Source: SIG565 sp045650565
Lineage (GTDB): Bacteria; Bacillota; Clostridia; Oscillospirales; Acutalibacteraceae
DNA length: 43,203 nt
NCBI GenBank assembly: GCA_045650565.1
Contig: JAZRRG010000028.1
Span: 1-43,203 of the forward strand
Direction of reading: 5' to 3'
The notes under the pieces are model-generated. The model searched no databases and was not told the DNA's origin. It was given only the letters and a program-made list of their open reading frames with translations. Position numbers and translations under genes: made by a program. Positions within the stretch are counted from its first letter, which is position 1. The number at the start of each line of letters is the position of its first letter. Positions 42,816 to 43,203 of this stretch are shown in pieces.

Positions 42816-43203
42816 TTACACCTGCCTTGAAAGTTCTTTAAGGGCTGCCTTTATTATTTCCTCGGTAGATAGGTTTGCATCCATTCGACCAACCACTACC
42901 GATGCATCACTTTGTGAAAAACCGAGAGATACAAGGGCTGCAACCGCTTCCCTTGAATTACTACTTTGACCTACCTGTACTGCCGCAGTCACTTCGGTGC
43001 TGCCCAACGACACCTTTGATACCTTGTCCTTTAACTCTAAAATAATTCTTTGAGCCAGTTTACTTCCCACACCCGATGCTGCAGTTAACGACTTTGAATC
43101 GTTACTTGCTATGCAAAGCATAATTTTATCGGGAGAAAACTCTGAAAGAAGCGCTATGCCCATCTTAGGACCTACGCCGCTTACCGAAATCAGCATTTTA
43201 AAG
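42816..43203 (-). CDS. ruvA: Holliday junction protein RuvA, N-terminus outside window
   Basis: At least 126 aa seen; the frame is open to the window edge, and an ATG at 43196 is internal because the text starts at the helix-hairpin-helix ISVSGVGPKMG, about residue 70 of RuvA. The second hairpin ASGVGSKLAQRIILEL follows. Domain III (AVAALVSLGFSQSDA), which contacts RuvB, is complete. RuvA binds four-way junctions and loads RuvB. The OB-fold domain I must lie beyond 43203. Confidence 0.95.
   Translation of the reverse strand, partial: FKMLISVSGVGPKMGIALLSEFSPDKIMLCIASNDSKSLTAASGVGSKLAQRIILELKDKVSKVSLGSTEVTAAVQVGQSSNSREAVAALVSLGFSQSDASVVVGRMDANLSTEEIIKAALKELSRQV

Noticed and set aside
1..43203. 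CRISPR array, insertion sequence or prophage
   Set aside because: No regularly spaced repeats, transposase or phage structural genes were seen; the only recombinase is Xer-like with no element around it.

Overview
The window comes from a low-GC, Gram-positive, endospore-forming bacterium of the class Clostridia. I infer the order Oscillospirales (Ruminococcaceae-like), but no marker here settles the genus. The evidence is a spoIIGA-sigE pair, spoIVA, a SigH-like sigma factor, many strong sigma-A promoters with 17-bp spacers, frequent TTG starts, class A PBP, ECF and BMP-type ABC transporters, and U-tailed hairpin terminators between units. No phage, insertion sequence or CRISPR array is visible.

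Left part (1-10128), mostly + strand: a class A penicillin-binding protein cut by the window edge; convergent phosphoglucomutase; a SigH-like sigma factor; a degenerate tRNA-like sequence in front of a small double zinc-ribbon protein; a response regulator, histidine kinase and HtrA-type membrane protease in one tight operon; then spoIIGA-sigE behind a promoter laid out like a Spo0A-controlled spoIIG promoter.

Middle part (10138-23644): mgtE and inorganic pyrophosphatase on the - strand, preceded by a short leader ORF and a structure that can hide the mgtE ribosome site; divergent lysC-lysA and spoIVA on the + strand; a XerC/D-type recombinase; and a - strand operon of xanthine phosphoribosyltransferase plus a BMP-family nucleoside ABC transporter, all downstream of a guanine-class purine riboswitch.

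Right part (23725-43203), all - strand: a shikimate/aromatic amino acid operon (aminotransferase, pheA, aroB, an aroE-aroK fusion, aroA, tyrA, DAHP synthase, and a YwlG/DUF436 gene) from one strong promoter; a single sugar-isomerase gene; tRNA-Gly(TCC); and a long operon ruvA-ruvB-methyltransferase-ecfA1-ecfA2-ecfT-truA-propeller protein-CvpA-zinc-finger Clp ATPase. ruvA is cut by the window end.

The most unusual element is the mgtE leader: strong promoter, 26-codon ORF with a good ribosome site, and an anti-Shine-Dalgarno hairpin just after its stop. This looks like translational attenuation of a magnesium channel. Other signals worth checking are the tRNA-like leader, the Spo0A-type spoIIG promoter and an unexplained nested inverted repeat beside the xer gene. 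Everything was read by eye from the sequence; no database search was run.
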